Positions 1 through 7,925 of a stretch of 64,000 nt of DNA are shown here, piece after piece. How positions within the stretch are numbered: the first letter of the stretch is position 1; each line of letters begins with the position of its first letter. The DNA is taken from positions 1 through 64,000 of the forward strand of contig CAMDLH010000008.1 of NCBI GenBank assembly GCA_945901405.1, written 5' to 3'. This stretch comes from Bordetella parapertussis. Its GTDB lineage: Bacteria > Pseudomonadota > Gammaproteobacteria > Burkholderiales > SG8-41. The notes under the pieces are model-generated. The model was given only the letters and a program-made list of their open reading frames with translations. It was not told the DNA's origin and searched no databases. A program made the translations under genes and the position numbers.

Positions 1-174
1 AAGCCTCATGCTCATCCCAGGTTACCCACCGGGGTGCTCGCCTCCCGCCTGAAAGAGGCGGCGGGCCGCACCCCCGTGGATAACCTTTTGGCCGAGGTGA
101 CTCCCCCAAAAACCCGAAAAACCACCCACAAATACCCGTCACGAAGCGAACTTTTTGATCTACCCAAAAACTGA
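1..174 (+). CDS. Possible C-terminal end of an ORF cut by the window edge
   Basis: Frame 1 is open from the first base of the window to a TGA at 172-174 and encodes about 57 residues (internal piece GVLASRLKEAAGRTPVDNLL, ending in DLPKN). The composition is protein-like, with a basic stretch in the last third. I do not recognise the family, and no start can be seen. It would be convergent with the Bug gene that ends at 391. It could equally be chance open frame; it is listed only because it is the sole plausible coding signal in the first 390 bases. Confidence 0.25.
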   Translation, partial: KPHAHPRLPTGVLASRLKEAAGRTPVDNLLAEVTPPKTRKTTHKYPSRSELFDLPKN

Positions 175-390
175 AAATAGGAGAAACTTCTTCTACTCCA
201 TTCGACACACAGACGTGATCTAGATCGCTGGTGTCCCTTGATTTCCACCAAACCCCGAGTGGTTGAATTCCTTCTTCGTTATTTGGAAATTTTCGAGTCT
301 CGTATGATGCCCCCATTGGCAATGAAGCTTCAAACTCAGTCACTGTGTTAATCCAAATCGCAAGGATCAAGATATCCATTTTCGGTCGCC
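175..390. other. Intergenic stretch, no feature recognised
   Basis: This AT-richer stretch lies between the possible partial ORF and the stop codon of the first Bug gene. I see no convincing ORF, no hairpin with a T-run, and no recognisable promoter. The minus-strand 79-residue ORF at 12-251 has an unlikely composition and is not accepted. Confidence 0.5.
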
Positions 391-1359
391 TTACTGCAAC
401 TCCACATTCGCATCCTTAATCACTTTAGCCCACTTAGCAATTTCCGCCTTGATATGCGCCGCAAACTGCTCCGGCCGATCCCCGACAGGCTCCGCACCCA
501 GCGCCGATAGTCGTTCATTCACATCCGGCAGTTTCAATATGCGTTGCGTTTCGGTGGCAAGTTTGTCGACCACGGGCTTGGGTGTGCCGGCGGGCGCCAC
601 CAATCCAAACCACGCGCTGGTGTTGTAGCCCGCGACACCGGCCTCGCTGATGGTGGGCAGGTCTGGCATTGCTGGTGAGCGTTTTGCGGTACTCACGGCC
701 AGCGCGCGTATCTTGCCCGCTTTTACCTGCGGGATGTAGGGCGGCATGTTGTCGATGGTGACGATGATTTGCCCGCCGATCACATCCGCCAGCACGCCCG
801 CGCTGCCTTTGTAGGGGATGTGCTGCATGTTGGTGCCGGTCATGGTCTTGAACAATTCCGTCGACAGGTGCCCGGTGCTGCCGTTGCCGGGCGTGCCGTA
901 GTTGAATTTGTTCGGGTTCGCTTTCAGATGCACGATGAATTCCTTGACGTTCTTAGACGGCACGCTATTGTTGACCACCATGATGTTGGGCACCAATGCC
1001 ACCAGGCTCACCGGTGCGAAATCTTTCACCGCGTCCCACGGCAGCTTGCGATACAGGCTCGGATTGATGCCGTGCGTGGCGGCCGTCACCATCAACAGCG
1101 TGTGGCCGTCAGCGTTGGCTTTCGCCGCCGCGTCGGTGCCGATGTTACCGGTGGCGCCAGGGCGGTTGTCGACAATCACCGGCTGGCCGAAGGTCTCGCT
1201 CATCTTTTGCCCCACCGCGCGCGCAAGGATGTCGGTGGCGCCGGCGGGTGTGTAGGCGACGATGATGCGGATGGGTTTGCTGGGAAATTGCTGCGCAAGC
1301 GCCATGCCCGGCACGGCAAGGAAGAAATATAAGTATATGTTTTTTAACGATATTTTCAC
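391..1359 (-). CDS. Bug family (TctC-like) periplasmic solute-binding protein 1
   Basis: Tripartite tricarboxylate transporter receptor of the Bug family, which binds small carboxylates in the periplasm. The mature part has the family hallmarks: FPSKPIRIIVAYTPAGATD near the N-terminus, VDNRPGATGNIGTDAAAKA, and the C-terminal FAAHIKAEIAKWAKVIKDA. I chose the GTG start at 1359 rather than the ORF-track ATG at 1401: it gives a compact signal peptide (KISLKNIYLYFFLAVPGMALAQ) and 322 residues, normal for the family, and a GGAG sits 5 bases upstream. The ligand cannot be read from sequence. It is the last gene of a seven-gene minus-strand run. Its signal-peptide codons coincide with one copy of the AT-rich dispersed motif. 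Confidence 0.9.
   Translation of the reverse strand: MKISLKNIYLYFFLAVPGMALAQQFPSKPIRIIVAYTPAGATDILARAVGQKMSETFGQPVIVDNRPGATGNIGTDAAAKANADGHTLLMVTAATHGINPSLYRKLPWDAVKDFAPVSLVALVPNIMVVNNSVPSKNVKEFIVHLKANPNKFNYGTPGNGSTGHLSTELFKTMTGTNMQHIPYKGSAGVLADVIGGQIIVTIDNMPPYIPQVKAGKIRALAVSTAKRSPAMPDLPTISEAGVAGYNTSAWFGLVAPAGTPKPVVDKLATETQRILKLPDVNERLSALGAEPVGDRPEQFAAHIKAEIAKWAKVIKDANVELQ
1329..1352. repeat. AT-rich dispersed motif, copy in the Bug 1 signal peptide
   Basis: On the minus strand this reads TATCGTTAAAAAACATATACTTAT and encodes ISLKNIYLY of the Bug 1 signal peptide. It matches the atpA-atpG spacer copy (TATCGTTAATAAACAAATACTTACG) at all but a few positions. Confidence 0.5.
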
Positions 1360-1426
1360 ATTGGCTCCGATGGTTGTTGATGGGTTGCACCCATCCTGCA
1401 AATACTGTTACCGCACCAGCATGGGG

Positions 1427-1467
1427 TTAACTAAAAACTCATCACTCAAAACTAATCACTGAACTAA
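1427..1467. repeat. ACTCATCACT-type spacer repeat, copy 1
   Basis: The spacer between the first two Bug genes consists of iterated short units (ACTCATCACTCAAAACTAAT and similar). Related sequence occurs at 2423-2450 and 7889-7921 in the same operon. No function is evident. Confidence 0.5.
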
Positions 1468-2460
1468 TCACGGCCCTTTAATCCCAGCCGCCTTGATCAC
1501 TCTCGCCCACTTGGCGATTTCTTCTTGAATGAACGCGGCGTATTGCTCGGGGGTGTTGCCCACCGGGTCTGCGCCGCTTTTCATCAGCGAATCGCGCAGC
1601 TCCGGCGACTTCAATGCGCGCACGGTGTCGGCGTGCAGCCGTTCGATGATGGCACGCGGCGTTTTCGCGGGTGCTGCGAGACCAAACCAGTTGGTGACAT
1701 CAAAGCCCGCGAGGCCGCCTTCGGCGATGGTGGGAATCTCGGGCGCTGCGTTGGAGCGCCGCGCGCCGCTCACCGCCAGCGCACGCAATTTGCCACCGCG
1801 CGCGTGCGGCAGCACGGCCGGCATGTTCGGAAAGGCGAGCGAGGTATGCCCCGCGATCAGATCAATCACCGCCGGGCCCGCGCCCTTGTATGGCACATGC
1901 AGCCATCGCACACCGGCCATGAACTGAAACAACTCGCCCGTCAAATGCCCGCTGGAACCCGTGCCCTGCGAGGCAAAATTGATCTGCCCCGGCCGCGCTT
2001 TGGAGAAAGCGATCAACTCCTTCACCGTGCGCGCGGGGAACGATGGATGCGTCACCAGCAGATTCTGTGATTCGGTAAGCAACGAGATAAACGCGAAGTC
2101 GCGCACCGCATCGAAATTCAGTTTCATCAGCGACGGATTCGTGACATGCCCCGCCGCGTTGATGATGAGCGTGTAGCCATCCGGTGCCGCGCGCGCGGCC
2201 GCCTCGGTGGCGATGGCGGTGTTCGCACCGCCGCGATTTTCGACCACCACGATTTGCGCCAGCGATTCGGTGAGCTTTTGCGCGAGCAGGCGCGCCACTA
2301 CATCGGTCGAGCCGCCGGGCGCGAAGCCCACCAGCAGGCGCACGGGTTTGGTGGGGTAGGCCTGTGCCTGCACATAACCACTGGTAAGCAACATGAAAAG
2401 CGCAATCAAAGATTGGGATTTATGCACTTTACTCAACACTAAACACTTAACATTCATCAT
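1468..2460 (-). CDS. Bug family (TctC-like) periplasmic solute-binding protein 2
   Basis: Bug/TctC-type receptor of 330 residues, periplasmic after cleavage of a signal peptide ending near SGYVQAQ. Family motifs: YPTKPVRLLVGFAPGGSTDVV, VVENRGGANTAIATEAAA, and the C-terminal AAFIQEEIAKWARVIKAAGI. The ATG at 2460 overlaps the TGA of the upstream Bug gene, and a second ATG at 2457 has AAAGGG at good spacing, so translational coupling is likely. The first dozen codons lie in a repeat-like stretch; a GTG at 2427 would also give a usable signal peptide. It is closely similar in pattern to Bug 3 and Bug 4, suggesting local duplication. Confidence 0.9.
   Translation of the reverse strand: MMNVKCLVLSKVHKSQSLIALFMLLTSGYVQAQAYPTKPVRLLVGFAPGGSTDVVARLLAQKLTESLAQIVVVENRGGANTAIATEAAARAAPDGYTLIINAAGHVTNPSLMKLNFDAVRDFAFISLLTESQNLLVTHPSFPARTVKELIAFSKARPGQINFASQGTGSSGHLTGELFQFMAGVRWLHVPYKGAGPAVIDLIAGHTSLAFPNMPAVLPHARGGKLRALAVSGARRSNAAPEIPTIAEGGLAGFDVTNWFGLAAPAKTPRAIIERLHADTVRALKSPELRDSLMKSGADPVGNTPEQYAAFIQEEIAKWARVIKAAGIKGP
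2423..2450. repeat. ACTCAACACTA-type spacer repeat, copy 2
   Basis: The stretch TGCACTTTACTCAACACTAAACACTTAA overlaps the first codons of Bug 2. It shares the exact 11-mer ACTCAACACTA with the spacer at 7911-7921. This suggests that the annotated N-terminus may lie in former spacer sequence. Confidence 0.45.
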
Positions 2461-3425
2461 TGCCCTTTAATCCCTGCCGCCTTGATCACCTTCGCCCACT
2501 TGGCGATTTCGCGCTCGATGAACGCGGTGTATTGCTCCGGCGTGTTGCCCACCGGCTCGGCGCCTTGATCGAGAAAACGCGCGCGCAGGTCGGGCGCATT
2601 GACGGCGCGCACGATGGCGCTGTTGAGTTGATCGACGATCGCGCGCGGCGTTTTCGCGGGTGCGGCGATGCCAAACCATGAAGTCACGTCAAAGCCGGTC
2701 AAGCCGGATTCGGTGAGCGTGGGTATGCCCGGCACCGCCTGATTGCGCCGCGTGCCTGATAGCGCGACTGGCCGCAGCCGCCCATTGCGCACGTGCTGAA
2801 TTGCCACCGGGATATTGGCGAAGTACATCGAAATCTCACCCGAGAGCAGCGCCACCATGCCCGCGCCGCTGCCCTTATACGGCACGTGCACCAGTTTCAC
2901 GCCGGTCATAAATTGAAACAGTTCCGCCGACAGGTGCGGCGTGCTGCCCGCGCCGGATGAGCCGTAGTTGATGTCGCCGGGGCGTTGTTTGGCGAAGGCG
3001 AGAAATTCCTTCACGGTTTTCGCCGGGATTGAGGTGTGCAGCACCAGCAGGTTTTGCGATTCAGCCACCAGCGAGATGAACGAAAAATCGCGGATCGAAT
3101 CGTAGTTGGGTTTCGCCAGTGTCGGGTTGGTGGAATGCGCGGGCGCGTTTAGCAAAATGGTGTAGCCGTCGGGCACGGCGCGCGCCACCAGCTCGGTGGC
3201 GATCATGGTGCTGGCGCCGCCGCGGTTATCGACAATGACTTGCTGGCCCAGATACTCCGCCAACTTCGGCGCCACCGCGCGCGCGAGAAAATCATTGGTG
3301 CCGCTGGGCGGAAAACCGACGATGAAGCGGATGGGTTTTGTGGGGTAGTTTTGCGCTTGCGCGGCGGTGAACAACAGCCCGCAGCACAGCGCGCCAATAT
3401 ATTTCAGGGGTTGTTTCATGGGCAT
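2457..3425 (-). CDS. Bug family (TctC-like) periplasmic solute-binding protein 3
   Basis: Bug/TctC-type receptor, about 322 residues from the start MPMKQPLKYIGALCCG (ATG 3425; ATG 3419 is the alternative). The ORF track begins at 3584, but that extension runs back into the asparagine-synthetase-like gene and is arginine-rich, unlike a signal peptide. Motifs: YPTKPIRFIVGFPPSGTNDF, VDNRGGASTMIATELVA, and the C-terminal FIEREIAKWAKVIKAAGIKG. It begins 23 bases after the stop of the upstream gene and overlaps the start of Bug 2 by a few bases, so it is co-transcribed with both. Ligand unknown. Confidence 0.9.
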   Translation of the reverse strand: MPMKQPLKYIGALCCGLLFTAAQAQNYPTKPIRFIVGFPPSGTNDFLARAVAPKLAEYLGQQVIVDNRGGASTMIATELVARAVPDGYTILLNAPAHSTNPTLAKPNYDSIRDFSFISLVAESQNLLVLHTSIPAKTVKEFLAFAKQRPGDINYGSSGAGSTPHLSAELFQFMTGVKLVHVPYKGSGAGMVALLSGEISMYFANIPVAIQHVRNGRLRPVALSGTRRNQAVPGIPTLTESGLTGFDVTSWFGIAAPAKTPRAIVDQLNSAIVRAVNAPDLRARFLDQGAEPVGNTPEQYTAFIEREIAKWAKVIKAAGIKGQ

Positions 3426-3448
3426 ATTCTCGCATGCCCCGTCCGTGG

Positions 3449-5068
3449 TTATCCCTTGAACACGCCGCGCAGCCACGCCTCCAGCGTGATCAACAGCCAG
3501 ATTTTTACGCCGCGGCGCGGATGGATGCCGCCGAGCCTGCCGTCGAGCAGACGTTCGAGCCATGCGCGCTCGAATAGCCCCCACGGCGCCAGGCCATCCA
3601 GCAGCCGTTCGCGCGCCTGCGGCAGCAGCGGCCCGCGAAACCAGCCGTGCACCGGCACCAGCATGCCACTCTTGGGGCGCTCGATAATTTCGCGCGGCAG
3701 CAGATCGCGCACGGCTTCCTTCAACAGATATTTTTCAATCGAACCACGCAGCTTCAGTTGCGGTGGGATCGCAAACGCCGTCTCCACCACCGCGCGGTCG
3801 AACAGCGGCGCGCGCGGCAGCACGCCGTAGGGCGCGCTGATGGCGTCCACCTTCGACAAAATGTGGTGCGCGCCCTTGCACGCGAGGTTGATCGCCATCA
3901 GCCGCGCGACGAAATTGTTCCAGCGCGCGTCTTCGAGGTGCGGCGTCACCCAGTCTTCGAGCGCGTCTTGCGCGATGCCGGCGCGCGTTTCGGGCGCGAG
4001 CATGTCCGCCAGATCGTCGTAACATTTCTGGTGCGCGCGCAGAAAACTCGCCGCACGCTGGCGGCGGTTGTCATCCGCATACAGGCCGCCGAAGAGTTCC
4101 GCCAGCACCATGGGCACATTCTTCGGCCCGCCGAAACACGGGTCGCCGCCTTCGCCGTTGAGCACCACGCCCACCTCGCGCGCGGCCGCGTCAAACAGCA
4201 TCGCGTTGGGCACGGTGAGGGGGTCACCGATGGGGTCGGAGAGCATGGCGATGGTGCGGTCGAGATTGGCCACCACCGTGGCGGGGGAGAGCTCAACCAC
4301 GCGATGCTCGACGCCGCAGTGCCGCGCCACCATCGAACTGAAAGGCAGCTCGTTGCGATACTCATCACCGAACGAAACCGAATAGCTGATGACCGGCGCA
4401 TCGTGCAGCCTCGCCGCGAGTGCCACCACCAGGCTCGAATCGATGCCGCCGGAGAGCGTGGCGCCCACCGGCTCGCCGCGCGGCAAGCGGCTTTTTACCG
4501 CCGCCTCCAGCCGCTCGCGCAGCTCCGCGCGCAGTGCGTCCTCGCCGCGCCACTGCGCCGGTTCGCGAGGCAATGTCCACCACGCGCCGCGCGTGATGCC
4601 GCCATCGCGAAACGTAACGATCTCACCAGGCAGCACCTTGTAGACGCCGCGCACCAGCGTCTCGCGCCCCGGCAGATAGGCCCACGAGAGATAAGCCGCC
4701 ACGCTCGCAGGATCGAGCTCGCGCGCAACCTGGCCGCTGGCGAGTATGTCGCACAGGCGCGAGGCGTAGACGATGCGCCGGTCGCGCGTGAGCGCGTAGT
4801 AGAAACTGCGCTCGCCGATGGCATCGCGCGCCAGTCTGACCGAGCCATCCGCGTCTTCCGCCGCGAGCGCGAATGGGCCGCGCGTTTCACTGAAATCGCC
4901 CGCATGCAGCCAGCGACGCCACTCTTGCGCGCGCGGCGCGGGCGTGCAATCGTGTTCAACACTGAGCGCGGCACCCTGCCCCGCGACGCCCGCGATGCGC
5001 GGCGCAATTTGCGCGTGCGGCGGCCTAACCAAAGCCGTCCGCGTCGGATTCGATATCGCTGGCTTCAT
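3449..5068 (-). CDS. Asparagine-synthetase-like protein lacking the glutaminase nucleophile (A)
   Basis: Homologue of class B asparagine synthetases, 539 residues. The C-terminal synthetase domain is well preserved: the pyrophosphate loop LSGGIDSSLVVAL, then NGEGGDPCFGG and KVDAISAPYGVLPRAPLFD. The N-terminal Ntn-type glutaminase domain is incomplete: there is no MCGI start, and only the second half of the domain is recognisable (GPFALAAEDADGSVRLARDAIGERSFYY). It therefore probably uses free ammonia or another amine rather than glutamine, and may adenylate a substrate other than aspartate. The ATG lies inside the end of the upstream zinc-ribbon gene (44-base overlap); a later start is possible. 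It forms a cassette with the next two upstream genes. Confidence 0.85.
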   Translation of the reverse strand: MKPAISNPTRTALVRPPHAQIAPRIAGVAGQGAALSVEHDCTPAPRAQEWRRWLHAGDFSETRGPFALAAEDADGSVRLARDAIGERSFYYALTRDRRIVYASRLCDILASGQVARELDPASVAAYLSWAYLPGRETLVRGVYKVLPGEIVTFRDGGITRGAWWTLPREPAQWRGEDALRAELRERLEAAVKSRLPRGEPVGATLSGGIDSSLVVALAARLHDAPVISYSVSFGDEYRNELPFSSMVARHCGVEHRVVELSPATVVANLDRTIAMLSDPIGDPLTVPNAMLFDAAAREVGVVLNGEGGDPCFGGPKNVPMVLAELFGGLYADDNRRQRAASFLRAHQKCYDDLADMLAPETRAGIAQDALEDWVTPHLEDARWNNFVARLMAINLACKGAHHILSKVDAISAPYGVLPRAPLFDRAVVETAFAIPPQLKLRGSIEKYLLKEAVRDLLPREIIERPKSGMLVPVHGWFRGPLLPQARERLLDGLAPWGLFERAWLERLLDGRLGGIHPRRGVKIWLLITLEAWLRGVFKG

Positions 5069-6128
5069 AGGTAAACGATTCCGTGTCGTCGACGACGCGG
5101 CTGTTGCTGCCGCTACTGCTGCTGTCGCTGCCGCCGCCGCCGGAATCGTTGTCGCTTTCCAGATCGCGATTGAGCGCCTTGTAAAGCCGCTTCAGGACTT
5201 GCTCCGGCCGGATTACCGCGAGCTCCAGTTCCTGGCTCGACAGCCACGTGGCTTCCCAAGCGGAAACGCCATGGCCGGCCGGCACTGCGGCACCGGTGTG
5301 CGGCTTGTAAAGGCCGATAAAGGCCTTCGCCTGCCGCGGACGCAATCCCACATCCGATACCGTGACATCCTGCGCAAACCACGCGTGGTCCGTAGCCAGC
5401 TTGTGCGCGAGCCGGCAGCCGTTGGGCGTGGCATCGTGCAGCGCAAACACGCGCAGGCGCGGATTGCGCTTTAACATCGCGCGTATGGTTTCAAAGTGCG
5501 CCTCCGGGTAGCCATCCGCCGACAGTACCGCGCAGTTATTTTCGAAGTGAAAATTGTTGGCGAGCAGAATGTCGGTGGTGCGCGCGCGGTCGCAGATCAC
5601 CGCGCGATCGAATGAATAATCCGCGATGTCGGCTTCGAGCTTGCGCGGCACGGGCGCGGGGGAGCCGCGCGCGTGTGCACGCACAATCATGCCTTTCGGG
5701 TTGCCGTGCACTTTTTGCCAGGCGATCAGCATGCGGTCGAAGACCTTTTGATCCAGCCGCACAAAGCGCTGCGTCTTGGCGCGCCGGATCGAATATGCAA
5801 AAAAAATAGCGATCAACGCCGCCAGCACGGCGAACGGGTATCGTGCAATCGCGAAACAAACCAGCGTGGCAATAGCAAAAACAATCAGGCCCACGATCGC
5901 GCAACCAATTTTCACGCGCTGCCGCCGCGCGATCTCGTAATACAAATGTTCCGCGCCCCAGCGCAACTGGCCCTTGGCCGACACCGCGTTAATGGCATTC
6001 TCAAACGCGCTGTCGGTTAGCAAATCCCCTTTCTTTGGCTCAAATGCGAAGCGCCCGTTGCATTTCGGGCACGCGCCGTTGGAGCGTTCGCTGTACTTCG
6101 CGTCATTGCCGCAACGTATGCACTTCAT
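5025..6128 (-). CDS. Zinc-ribbon, two-helix membrane protein with Toprim-like C-terminal region
   Basis: 367 residues, no named family recognised. Residues 3-23 form a zinc ribbon (CIRCG, then CPKCNG). A double hydrophobic segment at roughly 73-110 (IGCAIVGLIVFAIATLVCF; FAVLAALIAIFFAYSI) predicts two membrane helices. Residues about 160-250 alternate strand- and helix-like: FDRAVICDR, NNFHFENNCAVLSADGYPE, then VFALHDATPNGCRLAHKL. The order (acidic motif, GYP, D-x-TP-x-G) recalls Toprim folds of the Spo11/TopoVI-A type, but this is only a pattern match. The last 40 residues are acidic, Ser/Gly-rich and low complexity. Its ATG overlaps the stop of the upstream asparagine-synthetase-like gene (ATGA), and its end overlaps the next one, so the three are probably coupled. 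Confidence 0.75.
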   Translation of the reverse strand: MKCIRCGNDAKYSERSNGACPKCNGRFAFEPKKGDLLTDSAFENAINAVSAKGQLRWGAEHLYYEIARRQRVKIGCAIVGLIVFAIATLVCFAIARYPFAVLAALIAIFFAYSIRRAKTQRFVRLDQKVFDRMLIAWQKVHGNPKGMIVRAHARGSPAPVPRKLEADIADYSFDRAVICDRARTTDILLANNFHFENNCAVLSADGYPEAHFETIRAMLKRNPRLRVFALHDATPNGCRLAHKLATDHAWFAQDVTVSDVGLRPRQAKAFIGLYKPHTGAAVPAGHGVSAWEATWLSSQELELAVIRPEQVLKRLYKALNRDLESDNDSGGGGSDSSSSGSNSRVVDDTESFTYEASDIESDADGFG

Positions 6129-7879
6129 CGCCAGTCACCCGTGGGGCGCTTGCCGCCGCCGTCGATGAACACGCGCAGCCACGCTTCGAGCATGGCCAGC
6201 GCCCACAGCCGCTCGCCCACGCGGCGGCGGCGTGTCTCTCCGGGCAGATTGCGCCCTTGCAGCAGCGGTGCGATGTAGTCGTTGCGAAACAGACCGCGTT
6301 TTTCGAGTGATGCCTTGCCGAGCAACTCGTGCATCGCGGGCGCCAGCGGCCCCAGTGCCCAGTCGGTGATGGGCACGCCCATGCCAAGTTTTTTACGCCA
6401 TACAATCTCGCGCGGCAGTTTGCCGCGCACTGCAAGCTTCAGCACGAATTTTTCCACCGCACCATGCAACTTGAGTTGGGGCGCGAGCGCAAATGACGCT
6501 TCAGCGAGCTTGCGGTCAAACAGCGGCGTGCGCACATCCAGCCCCCACGCATTCGCCATGCGTTCGGCGCGCGGCAAAATATTCTGGCAGCCCTTCAACG
6601 CAAAATCGGCAAGGCGTATGTGATTGGCGAACGTGCTCGCCTTGTCGCCCTGCAAGTAAGGCATCAGCAACGCACGCCGCTGTCCGGCGGGGCCGACGCG
6701 CGCGCGAAACTCGGGTGTGTAGAGCGCATCTTCCGCGCCATAAAACCGGTGATAACTGCGCAGGTAGATTTCTTCGCGGGAATCCTCATTGCCAGTGTTC
6801 GCATACAAGTTGGCGTACAGCTCTGCGCCTATCATCGGCTTTTGCGTCCAGCCACCAAAGAGTTGATCGCCGCCTTCGCCGTTGAAAATACAATCGCAAC
6901 CCGCCTCGCGTGCCGCTTTGCCGAGCAGATATTGCGGGCCGGTTACCGCGTCGCCGAACGGCAGATCGAGCCGCCAGGTGAGATCAGGCAATATCGGCAG
7001 GATGTCTTCGCCGCCGACCTTAACGAATTGCAGCGGGATTTTTAGAAGATCGGCCACTTCTTGCGCACGGTCTTTCTCGATGCTTTTTTCACCGAAATCG
7101 AGGCTGAAGGCGCTGACGTTCGCGCCCGCTTCCTTCAGCCACAACGCAACCGATGACGAATCCAGCCCGCCGCTCAAGAATAGCCCGATGTTCTCCTTGC
7201 CATTAAGCCGCTTTGTAACGGCGGCCTTGCACAACTCCGCGATGGTACGCACCGCCGCGCCGCGGTCGGCGAGCGTTTCGTCCAGCGCCTCGCGCAACTC
7301 GAAGTATTGCGTGATCGTGAGCCGGCCATTCTCATGCACGGCAATGCGCCGCGGCAGCAGGCGGCGGATGCCTTTCACCGGCGTGTCTTCGCCGGGCACA
7401 AAGGAGAACGTCAGATACTTATGAATCGCCGCGTCGTCGATCTCGCGCGGCATGCCGGGCACGGCCAGTAACTGTTTGATTTCGCTGGCAAAATAAAACA
7501 CGCTGCGATGTTCGGTGTAATACAGCGAACGCACTCCGAACGGGTCGCGCAGCAGCGTGAGGCGGCGTTTGTCGCCATCCCACCACGCGGCGGCAAATGC
7601 GCCATCAATGTCATCCAGGCTGCCCTGCAACTTGCCTGTCAATGACGCGGCAGGCGAATCCACCGGCGGCGCAAACGTGCCCGCGCATGCAACCAGGTGA
7701 TTGCCATCGCGATGTATGCCCGGCGATTTGCCCGGCCGCCCGCCCCACCAGCGGTAGCCAAGCGCAACACCGGGCGCAACCGCTTTGTCGGTGCGATCAC
7801 CTCGATAGTCGATCGCACCCAACATCGCGTCCAGCACGGACGGATCAGCCTCACCCACCCAACCGCAGATTCCGCTCAT
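6125..7879 (-). CDS. Asparagine-synthetase-like protein with Ser at position 2 (B)
   Basis: 584-residue asparagine synthetase homologue with both domains. The N-terminus reads MSGICGWVG where glutamine-dependent enzymes have MCGI: the nucleophilic Cys2 is Ser, although a Cys occurs at position 5. The remainder of the glutaminase-like domain is kept (FAAAWWDGDKRRLTLLRDPFGVRSLYY). The synthetase domain has the PP-loop LSGGLDSSSVALWL, FNGEGGDQLFGG and RTPLFDRKLAEASFAL. As with protein A, glutamine hydrolysis is unlikely, so ammonia or another amine would be the nitrogen donor. Alternatives are a different amide or lactam-forming ligase. It follows Bug 4 by 46 bases and overlaps the zinc-ribbon gene by 4 bases. 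Confidence 0.85.
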   Translation of the reverse strand: MSGICGWVGEADPSVLDAMLGAIDYRGDRTDKAVAPGVALGYRWWGGRPGKSPGIHRDGNHLVACAGTFAPPVDSPAASLTGKLQGSLDDIDGAFAAAWWDGDKRRLTLLRDPFGVRSLYYTEHRSVFYFASEIKQLLAVPGMPREIDDAAIHKYLTFSFVPGEDTPVKGIRRLLPRRIAVHENGRLTITQYFELREALDETLADRGAAVRTIAELCKAAVTKRLNGKENIGLFLSGGLDSSSVALWLKEAGANVSAFSLDFGEKSIEKDRAQEVADLLKIPLQFVKVGGEDILPILPDLTWRLDLPFGDAVTGPQYLLGKAAREAGCDCIFNGEGGDQLFGGWTQKPMIGAELYANLYANTGNEDSREEIYLRSYHRFYGAEDALYTPEFRARVGPAGQRRALLMPYLQGDKASTFANHIRLADFALKGCQNILPRAERMANAWGLDVRTPLFDRKLAEASFALAPQLKLHGAVEKFVLKLAVRGKLPREIVWRKKLGMGVPITDWALGPLAPAMHELLGKASLEKRGLFRNDYIAPLLQGRNLPGETRRRRVGERLWALAMLEAWLRVFIDGGGKRPTGDWR

Positions 7880-7888
7880 GATTTTTTC

Positions 7889-7921
7889 AACTCATCACTA
7901 AAAACTATGCACTCAACACTA
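7889..7921. repeat. ACTCATCACT/ACTCAACACTA spacer repeat, copy 3
   Basis: The spacer between Bug 4 and the asparagine-synthetase-like gene B reads AACTCATCACTAAAAACTATGCACTCAACACTA. It combines the two unit types seen separately at 1427-1467 and 2423-2450. Confidence 0.5.
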
Positions 7922-7925
7922 TTTG

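Noticed and set aside
12-251. 79-residue minus-strand ORF at the window start
   Set aside because: Composition is not protein-like and no homologous pattern was recognised; the opposite frame at 1-174 is at least as plausible.
3647-5074. 475-residue plus-strand ORF opposite the asparagine-synthetase-like gene
   Set aside because: His/Arg-rich shadow of the real minus-strand gene, typical of GC-rich antisense frames.
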